Part shown: positions 44,657-52,023 of the stretch, one piece after another
Layout of the letters: each line of letters begins with the position of its first letter
How positions within the stretch are numbered: the stretch's first letter is position 1
Assembly (NCBI GenBank): GCA_964242215.1
Contig: CAXTCJ010000005.1
Span: forward strand, 1-64,000
Length of the DNA stretch: 64,000 nucleotides
Direction of reading: 5' to 3'
DNA from: LMUY01 sp964242215
GTDB lineage: Bacteria; Pseudomonadota; Alphaproteobacteria; Acetobacterales; Acetobacteraceae
Made by a program: the position numbers and the translations under genes
Notes under the pieces: generated by a model
What the model was told of the DNA's origin: nothing
The model's input: only the letters and a program-made list of their open reading frames with translations
The model's database searches: none

Positions 44657-45799
44657 TCACAGCCCCAGCTCCTTGGCAATGATGTTCAGCTGGATATCGT
44701 TGGTCCCCTCGCCGAAGGTCAGCAGCCGCGAATCCCGCCAGTACCGTTGCATGTCGCTCTCAATCGCGTAACCGGCGCTGGCCAGCACGCGCATGCCGGC
44801 ATCGGTCACGTCCGACAGCATCTCCGACGCTACGAATTTAGTCTGCGCGGCCTGCCGGCGGCATTCCTGCTTGGTCGCGATCATCCACGCCAAATGGTAT
44901 AGCATCAACCGCGCCTGATCGACGCGCACCTGCATGTTCGCGATGCGATGCTGCACCGCCTGGAATTTCCCGATCGGCTGGCCGAATTGCTGCCGCTCGC
45001 GGGCGTGCGCGACGGCCAAATCCACGACGGCCTGGCCGCGCCCGACCGCACCCGCCGCCTGCCCGGCGCGGCCGTAATGCAGCGTCGCCATCAGATGACG
45101 GAAGCCGCGGCCTTCGTCGCCCATTAGGGCGTCATGCGGCACGTCCACGTCCTGGAAGCCGATGTCCCAGGACGGCATGCAGTTCTGCCCGACCTTGGCG
45201 AGCGGCGTCATCGTGATACCCGGCGTGTCCCGCGGGATCAGCAGCATCGACACGCCGCGCGACCCCTGCGACCCGGCTTCCGTTCGACACGCGGTGACCA
45301 GGTAGTCCGACGAACTCGCGTTGCTGATCCAGATCTTGCGGCCGTTGACGCGCCAACCCGTTTCGGTGCGCTTGGCCGCCGTGATCACGCCGCCCGCATC
45401 GCTGCCTGCCCCCGGCTCGGTCAACGCCAGGGAGAACAGGATTTCACCGCGCGCGATCCGGGGCAGAAGATCCGCCTTCTGCGCCGCCGTTCCGTAACTG
45501 ACCAACGAGGCGGCGCCGAACGTCATGGTGGTGCTGAACAAAGCGCCGGTGTCGCCGCGATAGGCCAGCCGCTCCTGCACCAGCGCCATGGTGCGCCAGT
45601 CTTTGCCGAGCCCGCCGTACTCGACTGGGAGGGCCAGGGCGAACAGGCCCATCTCCGCCATGATCGGCACCATGTGCAGCGGCGCCTTGTGCTGCGCGTC
45701 GTGCTCGCGGATCAGCGTTGGTGGAAAGTGCCGGGCCATCATGCGATCGATCGCATCAAGCAGCATCTGATCGTCGTCCGGGATGGCGAAATCCAGCAC
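44657..45799 (-). CDS. Acyl-CoA dehydrogenase
   Basis: A 380-residue FAD enzyme: N-terminal helical domain, FAD-contact motif SLALTEPGAGSDAG (about 122-135), KIWISNASSSDYLV (about 155-167), and a C-terminal helical domain with catalytic base E364 (TFGEGTNDIQ). It introduces a 2,3-double bond into an acyl-CoA, or acts as one of the family's variant desaturases. The start is GTG 45799, 8 bp after the MmgE/PrpD stop. Confidence 0.92.
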   Translation of the reverse strand: MLDFAIPDDDQMLLDAIDRMMARHFPPTLIREHDAQHKAPLHMVPIMAEMGLFALALPVEYGGLGKDWRTMALVQERLAYRGDTGALFSTTMTFGAASLVSYGTAAQKADLLPRIARGEILFSLALTEPGAGSDAGGVITAAKRTETGWRVNGRKIWISNASSSDYLVTACRTEAGSQGSRGVSMLLIPRDTPGITMTPLAKVGQNCMPSWDIGFQDVDVPHDALMGDEGRGFRHLMATLHYGRAGQAAGAVGRGQAVVDLAVAHARERQQFGQPIGKFQAVQHRIANMQVRVDQARLMLYHLAWMIATKQECRRQAAQTKFVASEMLSDVTDAGMRVLASAGYAIESDMQRYWRDSRLLTFGEGTNDIQLNIIAKELGL

Positions 45800-45807
45800 G
45801 TCTTGTT

Positions 45808-47181
45808 CTACCCCGCAGGCACGAGTAGCGACGTCAGCGAGCGCACATCATCCAGCTCCTCCAACCGGTCGACCTGCGCGATCAACGCCTCCGCCGAGGC
45901 ATCGGGCAAGGTGTCGGCGGCGAAACTCCAACACCGGCGGAATTTCGCCAGATGTTGCTCGCGGCTGAGCGGACGGCCGGGCGAGGCCAGCATCGCCGCG
46001 CAGTGCCAATCGTGCCGCGTGCCATCCTTCAGCCGAACTGTCACGGTCTGCGGCACGAGCGCGTTCGGGTCCGGATTGTCATCGGACGCTACCCGCACCC
46101 GGGCCGCGATCGCGTGCGTGCGTGCGTCCGTCAGTGCGTCGCCACGATAGTCGGACAGATCCAACTCGCCGTTCTGCAAGACCTTGGCGACGACGAACGC
46201 GGTGCAGAGACGGGCGTACGCGGGCAGTGGCACGGGTATGTCCGGGCGGGAGATCAGGCTGCCGGTCAGCGGCGGGACGGTGACGACCACCTCGTCGATC
46301 TCGTCGACGGTGAAGCCATGTTGCGCGCGAAGCACCAGCACGCCTTCGATGGCGCCATGGGTCGCGCGGCCCGCCGGGAAGGGCTTGTGGCTGAGCTCCG
46401 CCACCTGCCATACGCGGCCGAGCGTGGCCCAGGCGCCGGACAGATCGTAGCCACCCTCCATCAGCGGCAGGTAGCCGAAGCGGCCGTCGATGCTTCCCCG
46501 CGGCGCTGGCAAGCCGGTTGCGGCCAGGTCCACCGATTGCAGTCCGGCCCGGCTGTTGAAGCCCACCTGCATCGGCAACACCGGCGTCGCTTCGACATGG
46601 GGCTGCATCGTGCCGGAGGTTTGCGCGTACTGGATGCCCAAGCTGCGGACGACGCCGTCCGCGTCCAAGCCGGCCAGGCGGGCCACGGCAGCGGCCGCGC
46701 CGAAGCCACCGGCCGTCGCCGGGCGGAAGAAACGCAACGCCTGGGTGGACGCGATGCCAAGCCAGGCCGACACGTCCACGCCCACCGCGACCGCCGTCAG
46801 CAGGTCGGCGCCGGACACGCCGCCCTCGCGCTCGGCATAGGCCAATGCGGCGGGAAGCAGCGTCGCCATCGGGTGCAATACCGCGGCTTCGGAGACACAG
46901 TCGAATTCCTGGCAGTGGATCTGGAATGCGTTCAGCAGCGCGGCCGACGGGGCAGGCAGACGGCCAGCACGCCCCCAAACGGACGCCTCCGCCCCCTCGC
47001 CCCAGCGCCGGGTGGCGGAGAGCAGCTCCGCGGCGCCGGCGGCACTCGAGCCGGCGACACCGACCCCCAACGTGTCGAGGATGAACACCTTGGCGCGCGC
47101 GATCGCGGTGTCCGGGATATCCGTGAGGCGCGTGTTGACCACGTGGGCAGCGAAGCGCTCGGCGGCGTTCGGCTCGGTCAT
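45808..47181 (-). CDS. MmgE/PrpD-family protein
   Basis: A 457-residue protein of the 2-methylcitrate dehydratase/iminodisuccinate epimerase fold. N-terminal helical repeats carry DTLGVGVAGS and ATRRWGEG, then QFHCQEFDCVSEAAVLHP (read as IHCQEFDCVS...) around residues 90-110, and the smaller alpha/beta lid contains PFPAGRATHGAIEGVL. Members are dehydratases, isomerases or epimerases of carboxylic acids. Its presence between RutA-like and acyl-CoA dehydrogenase genes suggests (de)hydration of an acid intermediate. Start ATG 47181. Confidence 0.85.
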   Translation of the reverse strand: MTEPNAAERFAAHVVNTRLTDIPDTAIARAKVFILDTLGVGVAGSSAAGAAELLSATRRWGEGAEASVWGRAGRLPAPSAALLNAFQIHCQEFDCVSEAAVLHPMATLLPAALAYAEREGGVSGADLLTAVAVGVDVSAWLGIASTQALRFFRPATAGGFGAAAAVARLAGLDADGVVRSLGIQYAQTSGTMQPHVEATPVLPMQVGFNSRAGLQSVDLAATGLPAPRGSIDGRFGYLPLMEGGYDLSGAWATLGRVWQVAELSHKPFPAGRATHGAIEGVLVLRAQHGFTVDEIDEVVVTVPPLTGSLISRPDIPVPLPAYARLCTAFVVAKVLQNGELDLSDYRGDALTDARTHAIAARVRVASDDNPDPNALVPQTVTVRLKDGTRHDWHCAAMLASPGRPLSREQHLAKFRRCWSFAADTLPDASAEALIAQVDRLEELDDVRSLTSLLVPAG

Positions 47182-47224
47182 CGGCGGTGTTCCATCAGCA
47201 AGGTGATAGCATTAGGCCCGCCCT

Positions 47225-47362
47225 TCTCCCCCTCCCCTTGAGGGAGGGGGCCGGGGGGAGGGGTGTCACGCCCGCGATGTTTGAATTTCGACTTGTGTTC
47301 CAAATCGTAGGGCTGTGCCGGTTGCACCCCTCCCCAAACCCCTCCCTCAAGGGGAAGGGGAT
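47225..47362. repeat. Dispersed C/G-rich inverted repeat, family B, copy 3
   Basis: The left arm 47225-47265 (CCCCTCCCCTTGAGGGAGGGG core) and right arm 47325-47362 are inverted copies around a unique centre. It fills the 207-bp gap between the cupin and MmgE/PrpD genes, the largest break in this otherwise tight gene series, and may attenuate or process the transcript there. Confidence 0.85.
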
Positions 47363-47388
47363 GTTCTTCGCTCGGTCGGCACGTGCCA

Positions 47389-48195
47389 TCAGTAGCGGGC
47401 CAGGGGCGGCAAGGGGTTAGCGCCGGCGTCACGCAACGCATCCGGCAACACCGGACGATGGGGCGGATTGAAGCTGAACGGCACCGCCGGGTCGTGCTCG
47501 GTCGACTGTGGCCCGCCATGGCTGCGGAAGAAAAACACTGCGCCGGTGGTCGAGCCATAGGGACCGTGCGTGATATTCTCCGGCCGCCAAACATAGCTTC
47601 CGGCACGCATGATACCCTGCGGCCCGGCGACGTCGCCCGACAGAACGAAGATCTCCTGGATCACCGGATGCCGCTCGGGCTGCGTCTCCTGGAAGTAGGG
47701 CATTGTGGCCGTGACGTAGGTGATTTCGCCGCTGACCGGGTCGGAGCGGAGCCGGCGGATCTGGGCGTGCGACGCCATCACCTCCAGCCCCATCGCCGCG
47801 AGATCGGCCTTCCAGTCGCCCTCGCGCAGATCGATCCGGTCCGTCAGCCGCGCTGGATCGAAGCTGGTAACTGGGGCCGAGAAGAAGGTGAGCACGGTCG
47901 CCCCCTCTGGCGCCGCGAACGCCTGCCGGGCCAGGCCACCGGGCCAGAACGCGTAGCAATCCGGGCCGTACCGGGTGTCGCCATGGGTCAAAGCACCGTC
48001 GAGCACCAGGAACTCCTCATCGGCGCCCAGAACTGCCGGCGAGGCGGACCAGCCCGGTGGATAGCGCAGGATGGCGGAGAGCGCGCCGGTACCGGTGTCC
48101 TCGCTCAGCAGCTTCATGGTGACGCCGGGCCGGGGTGCAAACGGCTCCCAGGCGAGGCGCTGGGATTGAATGAATTCGATGTGGGGACGAGACAT
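47389..48195 (-). CDS. Two-domain cupin protein
   Basis: A 268-residue protein with two cupin-like halves. The N-terminal half (about 20-100) includes RYPPGWSASPAVLGADEEFLVLDGALTHGD and the C-terminal half (about 135-240) includes HPVIQEIFVLSGDVAGP...AGSYVWRPENITHGPYGS. The second half has candidate metal ligands (H176, E181, H208 region), the first has fewer. Resembles ChrR-type or aminohydrolase/dioxygenase cupins of unassigned function. It lies 11 bp after the RutA-like gene, so a role on the monooxygenase product is plausible. Confidence 0.7.
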   Translation of the reverse strand: MSRPHIEFIQSQRLAWEPFAPRPGVTMKLLSEDTGTGALSAILRYPPGWSASPAVLGADEEFLVLDGALTHGDTRYGPDCYAFWPGGLARQAFAAPEGATVLTFFSAPVTSFDPARLTDRIDLREGDWKADLAAMGLEVMASHAQIRRLRSDPVSGEITYVTATMPYFQETQPERHPVIQEIFVLSGDVAGPQGIMRAGSYVWRPENITHGPYGSTTGAVFFFRSHGGPQSTEHDPAVPFSFNPPHRPVLPDALRDAGANPLPPLARY

Positions 48196-48206
48196 TAGGC
48201 GGGCCC

Positions 48207-49283
48207 TCAGGCAGCCAGGACGGATTCGCGGCAGCGCATCTTGGGTTGGATGTGCTGGCCGAAGCGGTCCATGCCCTCGATGAAATCGTCGAATGTCAGC
48301 ATGATGCCGGCGACGCCGGGCACGGTGGCGACCTCGTCCAGCAGCCGCGCCACCGTCTCGTGCGAGCCGACCAGCGTGCCCATGTTGAAGTTCACGGCGG
48401 AGACAGGGTTGGTCATGTGCCGCGCGGTCGACTTCAGGTCTGCCTTGTCGTCAGCGGCAGCCTGCACGCCCATCCAACTCAGCGCGTCCATGTCCTTGCC
48501 GTCCTTGTACAGCTCCCACTTGGCCTGCGCGGCTTCATCCGTATTGTCGGCGATCACCATGAATAGCGCATACGCGCCGACCTTGCGGCCCGTCTTCTCG
48601 CTCGCCTCGACCAGGCGGCCGACGGACGCGGTTAAGGCGGCCGGCGTGTTCACACCCTCGCCCATGCAGAAATTGTAGTCGGCGTATTCGGCGGCGAATT
48701 GCATGCCGGTGCCACTCTGCCCGGCGGCGACGATGGCCGGCATGACGGACGGGCGCGGGCTCAACCGGCAATCCGTCATCTTGAAGAACTCGCCTTGCAG
48801 ATCGGATTTACCGTCGGCCCACAGTTCGCGCATCACGGTCACGTATTCGGCGCAATATTGGTAGCGGCGATCGAAATGCGCCTTGCCGGGCCACAGCCCC
48901 ATCTGGCTGTACTCCGCCTCCTGCCAGCCAGACACGATGTTCACGCCGAACCGGCCCGGCGCCACACTGTCGATCGTCGCCGCCATGCGCGCCGCGATCG
49001 CCGGCGGCAACGTCAGCACCGCCGCCGAGGCGAACAGTTTGATCCGGCTGGTCACCGCCGCCAGCGCTGCCATCAGCGTGAAGCTTTCCAGGCAGTGGTC
49101 CCAGAACTCGCTCTTGCCACCGAACCCCCGCAGCTTGACCATTGAGAGGGCGAATTCGAACCCATAGCGCTCGGCCCGTTGCACCACCTCGCGGTTCAAC
49201 TCGAAACTCGGTTGGTACTGCGGCGAGGTGGTGGAAATAAGCCAGCCGTTGCTGCCGATGGGGATGAAGACGCCGAGGTCCAT
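48207..49283 (-). CDS. RutA-like pyrimidine monooxygenase, copy 2
   Basis: A 358-residue flavin-dependent monooxygenase that follows E. coli RutA closely: GVFIPIGSNGWLISTTSPQYQPSFELN, LRGFGGKSEFWDHCLESFTLMA, GQSGTGMQFAAEYADYNFCMGEGVNTP and VNFNMGTLVGSHETVARLLDEVA. It keeps the substrate-region motif FCxGxGVNTP that copy 1 lost. RutA performs amide-opening oxidation of uracil with FMNH2 and O2. RutB-, RutC-, RutF- and RutG-type genes are not adjacent, so uracil need not be its substrate. ATG 49283. Confidence 0.88.
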   Translation of the reverse strand: MDLGVFIPIGSNGWLISTTSPQYQPSFELNREVVQRAERYGFEFALSMVKLRGFGGKSEFWDHCLESFTLMAALAAVTSRIKLFASAAVLTLPPAIAARMAATIDSVAPGRFGVNIVSGWQEAEYSQMGLWPGKAHFDRRYQYCAEYVTVMRELWADGKSDLQGEFFKMTDCRLSPRPSVMPAIVAAGQSGTGMQFAAEYADYNFCMGEGVNTPAALTASVGRLVEASEKTGRKVGAYALFMVIADNTDEAAQAKWELYKDGKDMDALSWMGVQAAADDKADLKSTARHMTNPVSAVNFNMGTLVGSHETVARLLDEVATVPGVAGIMLTFDDFIEGMDRFGQHIQPKMRCRESVLAA

Positions 49284-49329
49284 GGGATGCGTGCCTTATG
49301 TCAGATTGCGTGTTGGCGGACCCGCGCAG

Positions 49330-50220
49330 CTATTCAGCAGCCGCATCGATGGCGAGGGTGTCGCTTTCGGGTAGGCGGAACACGCGCAAAGCGTTGTCGC
49401 GCATCAGGGCGCGCATCGTCTCTGGCCGCAGCGCTAGGTCATCCACTTCGCGGATTGCGCGTTCGGGATCGATCACCGGCCAGTCGGTGCCAAACAGAAC
49501 TTTGTCGCGGCCGTAGGTGTTGAGGTAATGCACCAGCGCGGCCGGCCAGTGTTTCGGCGCGTAGGCGTCCACGCCGATGAAAACGTTCTCGTGCTTCCAG
49601 GCCATGGCGATCATTTCTTCGGCCCAGGGCACGCCGATATGGATGCCGAGCAGCTTCAGCTCGGGGAAGTCGATCGCGACTTTGTCCAGGCAGATCGGCC
49701 GCGCCACGCTCGGCAGGCGGCGTTCGCGCGAATAGACCAGGTTCTGTCCAACCTGCATCATGATCGGGATGTCGAGTTCGCAGCACTTGGCATAGTACGG
49801 ATAGTATTTCGCATCGTCCGGCGCCAAGCCGAACCAATGCGGATAAAGATGCGCGCCGACGAAGCCGTGCTCGCGCACCGCATGTTCCAAGTCGCGCAGC
49901 CCCTGCATGCCGCGGAAAGGATCCACGCCGGCCAGGCCCGAGAACCGCGTGGGGTGTGCGCGGCAGACATCGGCCACGCGGGCATACGGTATCTCGAACG
50001 AGCCGCGGACGTTTAAATCCCCGGCGCGCACCGCGATCAGCAACGAGCGAGAGATACCGGCCCGGTCCATCTTGCGCAGGTAGGCGTCGATCGGAACACC
50101 GTCGCGCATCTCGGCAGACATCCGGACCTGGGACTTGAACGAAGCGTCCAGCCCGGTCTGTCCATTCTGCACCTCGTCCGGCGTATAGAGGTTGCAAACG
50201 ATGTCGATTGTGCCGGCCAT
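49330..50220 (-). CDS. ACMSD-like amidohydrolase-fold protein (Amidohydro_2), copy 2
   Basis: A 296-residue TIM-barrel protein paralogous to the one at 42650. Shared blocks are RFSGLAG(V/I)(D/N)P..GMQG(L/V)R(D/E)LE, GAH(L/F)YPHW, YAKCCELDIPI, FPELKL(L/I)GIH(I/V)G(V/I)PW and FGTD(W/F)PV. The first strand (IDIVCNLYT) also lacks HxH. It is the first gene of the long minus-strand series and is read from the divergent promoter near 50.3 kb that also serves the IclR gene. Confidence 0.82.
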   Translation of the reverse strand: MAGTIDIVCNLYTPDEVQNGQTGLDASFKSQVRMSAEMRDGVPIDAYLRKMDRAGISRSLLIAVRAGDLNVRGSFEIPYARVADVCRAHPTRFSGLAGVDPFRGMQGLRDLEHAVREHGFVGAHLYPHWFGLAPDDAKYYPYYAKCCELDIPIMMQVGQNLVYSRERRLPSVARPICLDKVAIDFPELKLLGIHIGVPWAEEMIAMAWKHENVFIGVDAYAPKHWPAALVHYLNTYGRDKVLFGTDWPVIDPERAIREVDDLALRPETMRALMRDNALRVFRLPESDTLAIDAAAE

Positions 50221-50291
50221 TGGGCGCCCATCCCGTTTTTCTCCGGCGACCCTACGAAAACATCTGGCTATCCGTCCAGAATTTTTTCATG

Positions 50292-50323
50292 ATGTGAAAT
50301 AGGAACGGGATCTGATTTCACAT
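50292..50323. promoter_or_regulatory. Perfect 9-bp inverted repeat in the divergent promoter, candidate IclR operator
   Basis: The 306-bp intergenic region 50221-50526 separates the two divergent catabolic series. It holds ATGTGAAAT (50292-50300) and ATTTCACAT (50315-50323) with a 14-bp spacer, giving a 23-bp (about two helical turns) centre-to-centre distance. IclR dimers/tetramers bind such palindromes. The region is also noticeably more A/T-rich (GAATTTTTTCATG just before). No other gene was found in it. Confidence 0.55.
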
Positions 50324-50526
50324 TATGGACTGTGTGGCTTCCCTTCAGATAAGTGTCGCACAGATGGCAAGCACGCATCGTGCCACGGCCGCCATGCACG
50401 GCGAGCCCGCTCGGGTAAACACCGAGTTTCGCCGCCCCCACAAGCGGGCGGAGGGAGGTCAACGATGCACCAGCGCGACTGCGCTCCAACGCTTCCATGC
50501 CGCAGCACTTCCCCAGGGCCGTGCTG

Positions 50527-51378
50527 ATGAACAGTACTCCACAACAGCAGAACGGCATCATCCGGCCAAAAGCCACCGGCGCTCAGGCGGTCGATCGAGC
50601 GCTGGGCTTGCTGCGCATGGTGGCCGCGGCCCCGGGCGATGGCGTGCGGCTGTCGGATCTTGCGGCCTCGAGTGGGCTGGACCGAGCGACGGTGCACCGG
50701 CTGCTGGCGAGCCTGGTGAGCAACGAATTGATCGATCAGGATGCGGTCAGCAAGCGCTACACGCTCGGGCTGAACTTCTTCACCTTGGCCGCCGCCGCGT
50801 CCAATCGGCACGATCTGACCGAGGTGGCCGGTGCTGCGCTCCGCACGCTCAGCGAGCAGACCGGGGACACCACGACGCTCTGCCTGCGATCGGGGCTCAT
50901 GCTGGTGTGCACCGACGTCGCGACCGGCGACTTCCCGATCAAGGCGCTGCCGATGGATATCGGGTCACGACGACCGCTGGGCGCGGGGGCGTCGGGGATC
51001 GCGATGCTCGCCGCCCTGCCGGATTTCGAAATCGAGCAGACGCTGCAGAAATCTGCATCAAGGCTGGCAGAGGTGCCGGGCCAGGACGTCGCCAGCATCA
51101 TGCAAGCGGTCGCGCAATGCCGGGAGCAAGGTTACGCGCTCGCACCGGAGGAGCCGTTGGCCCGCATCATGGGTCTGGCCGTCACGCTGACCAACCGACG
51201 AAAACGGCCGGAGGGCACGCTGTCGATCAACGGCATCCCGGACCGGCTTTCGCCCGACCGGGTGCCTCAACTGCTGGCGCTGTTGCAGGAGCAGGCCCGT
51301 GTCATCCATGAGGCGATGCTGCGAATGCCGGACAGCGCCCGGCATCGCACCGGCTGGGCCGGGAGCCGTGGCAAATGA
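50527..51378 (+). CDS. IclR-family transcriptional regulator
   Basis: A 283-residue regulator. The N-terminal winged helix-turn-helix is at about 18-80 (QAVDRALGLLRMVAAAP...LSDLAASSGLDRATVHRLLASL). The C-terminal ligand-binding domain has GSRRPLGAGASGIAMLAALPD (about 150-170), the family's effector-site region, and a closing EQARVIHEAM helix. ATG 50527 is used; an in-frame ATG at 50497 is the alternative. It overlaps the amidase gene (ATGA) and probably senses the imported compound or an intermediate. Confidence 0.92.
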   Translation: MNSTPQQQNGIIRPKATGAQAVDRALGLLRMVAAAPGDGVRLSDLAASSGLDRATVHRLLASLVSNELIDQDAVSKRYTLGLNFFTLAAAASNRHDLTEVAGAALRTLSEQTGDTTTLCLRSGLMLVCTDVATGDFPIKALPMDIGSRRPLGAGASGIAMLAALPDFEIEQTLQKSASRLAEVPGQDVASIMQAVAQCREQGYALAPEEPLARIMGLAVTLTNRRKRPEGTLSINGIPDRLSPDRVPQLLALLQEQARVIHEAMLRMPDSARHRTGWAGSRGK

Positions 51379-51998
51379 CTGATGCCGACGAGACCGCGAT
51401 CTACGCCCGGCAAGGCTTCGCCAATCGCACCGGGATCGGCGCGGCTCCGGCCGTGATCGTGGTGGATTTCGTGTTGGGGTTCACCGACCCGGCGCATTTC
51501 GGTGGCGGCAATATCGGCCCGGCGATCGAACGGACACGCGCGTTGCTCGCCCTGGCACGGGCAAAATCCTGGCCGGTTGCGCACACGCGGGTCGTGTACG
51601 CCGACGACGGCAGCGATAGCGGCGCATTCGTCCGCAAGGTGCCGCCGCTGGCCGGCCTCACCGAAACCAGTCCGCTGTCGCAGATCGTATCCGAACTGGC
51701 ACCCGCACGCGGCGAACTGGTGATCCGCAAGCGTCAGGCAAGCGCGTTCTTCGACACCGGCCTCGCGGGCTGGCTCGCATTTCGCCGGGTCGACACCGTC
51801 ATCGTCGCGGGCTGCACCACCAGCGGCTGCGTGCGCGCGACGGTGGTCGACGCCTGCAGCCACGACTTCCGCACCATCGTCGTCACCGATTGCGTGGGCG
51901 ACCGGGCCGAGGCACCGCACGTGGCCAACCTGTTCGACATGGGCCAGAAATACGCCGACCTGATGAGCCTCGCCGAATTGCAAGCCGCCGTAAGCTGA
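51375..51998 (+). CDS. Isochorismatase-fold amidohydrolase (maleamate amidase-like)
   Basis: A 207-residue cysteine hydrolase with D31 (VVDFVLGF), K119 (VIRKRQASAF) and C152 (TTSGCVRATVVD). The sequences GCTTSGCVRA and CVGDRAEAPHVANLFDMGQKYADLM are very like maleamate amidases and N-carbamoylsarcosine amidases, which release ammonia from a terminal amide. It is translationally coupled to the IclR gene and precedes the ABC importer. Together with the paralogue at 36917 it suggests two successive or alternative amide hydrolysis steps. Confidence 0.9.
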   Translation: MTDADETAIYARQGFANRTGIGAAPAVIVVDFVLGFTDPAHFGGGNIGPAIERTRALLALARAKSWPVAHTRVVYADDGSDSGAFVRKVPPLAGLTETSPLSQIVSELAPARGELVIRKRQASAFFDTGLAGWLAFRRVDTVIVAGCTTSGCVRATVVDACSHDFRTIVVTDCVGDRAEAPHVANLFDMGQKYADLMSLAELQAAVS

Positions 51999-52023
51999 TC
52001 CCTCGCCTGCAAGGAAACCCCTA

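Noticed and set aside
48207..49283. A canonical Rut uracil-degradation operon
   Set aside because: Only RutA-like proteins are present; RutC, RutD, RutE, RutF and RutG equivalents are missing and the isochorismatase-fold enzymes look nearer to maleamate/N-carbamoylsarcosine amidases.
50292..50323. CRP/FNR-type site (TGTGA...TCACA)
   Set aside because: The half-sites are separated by over 20 bp instead of the 6 bp needed for CRP; a neighbouring IclR gene is the better candidate.
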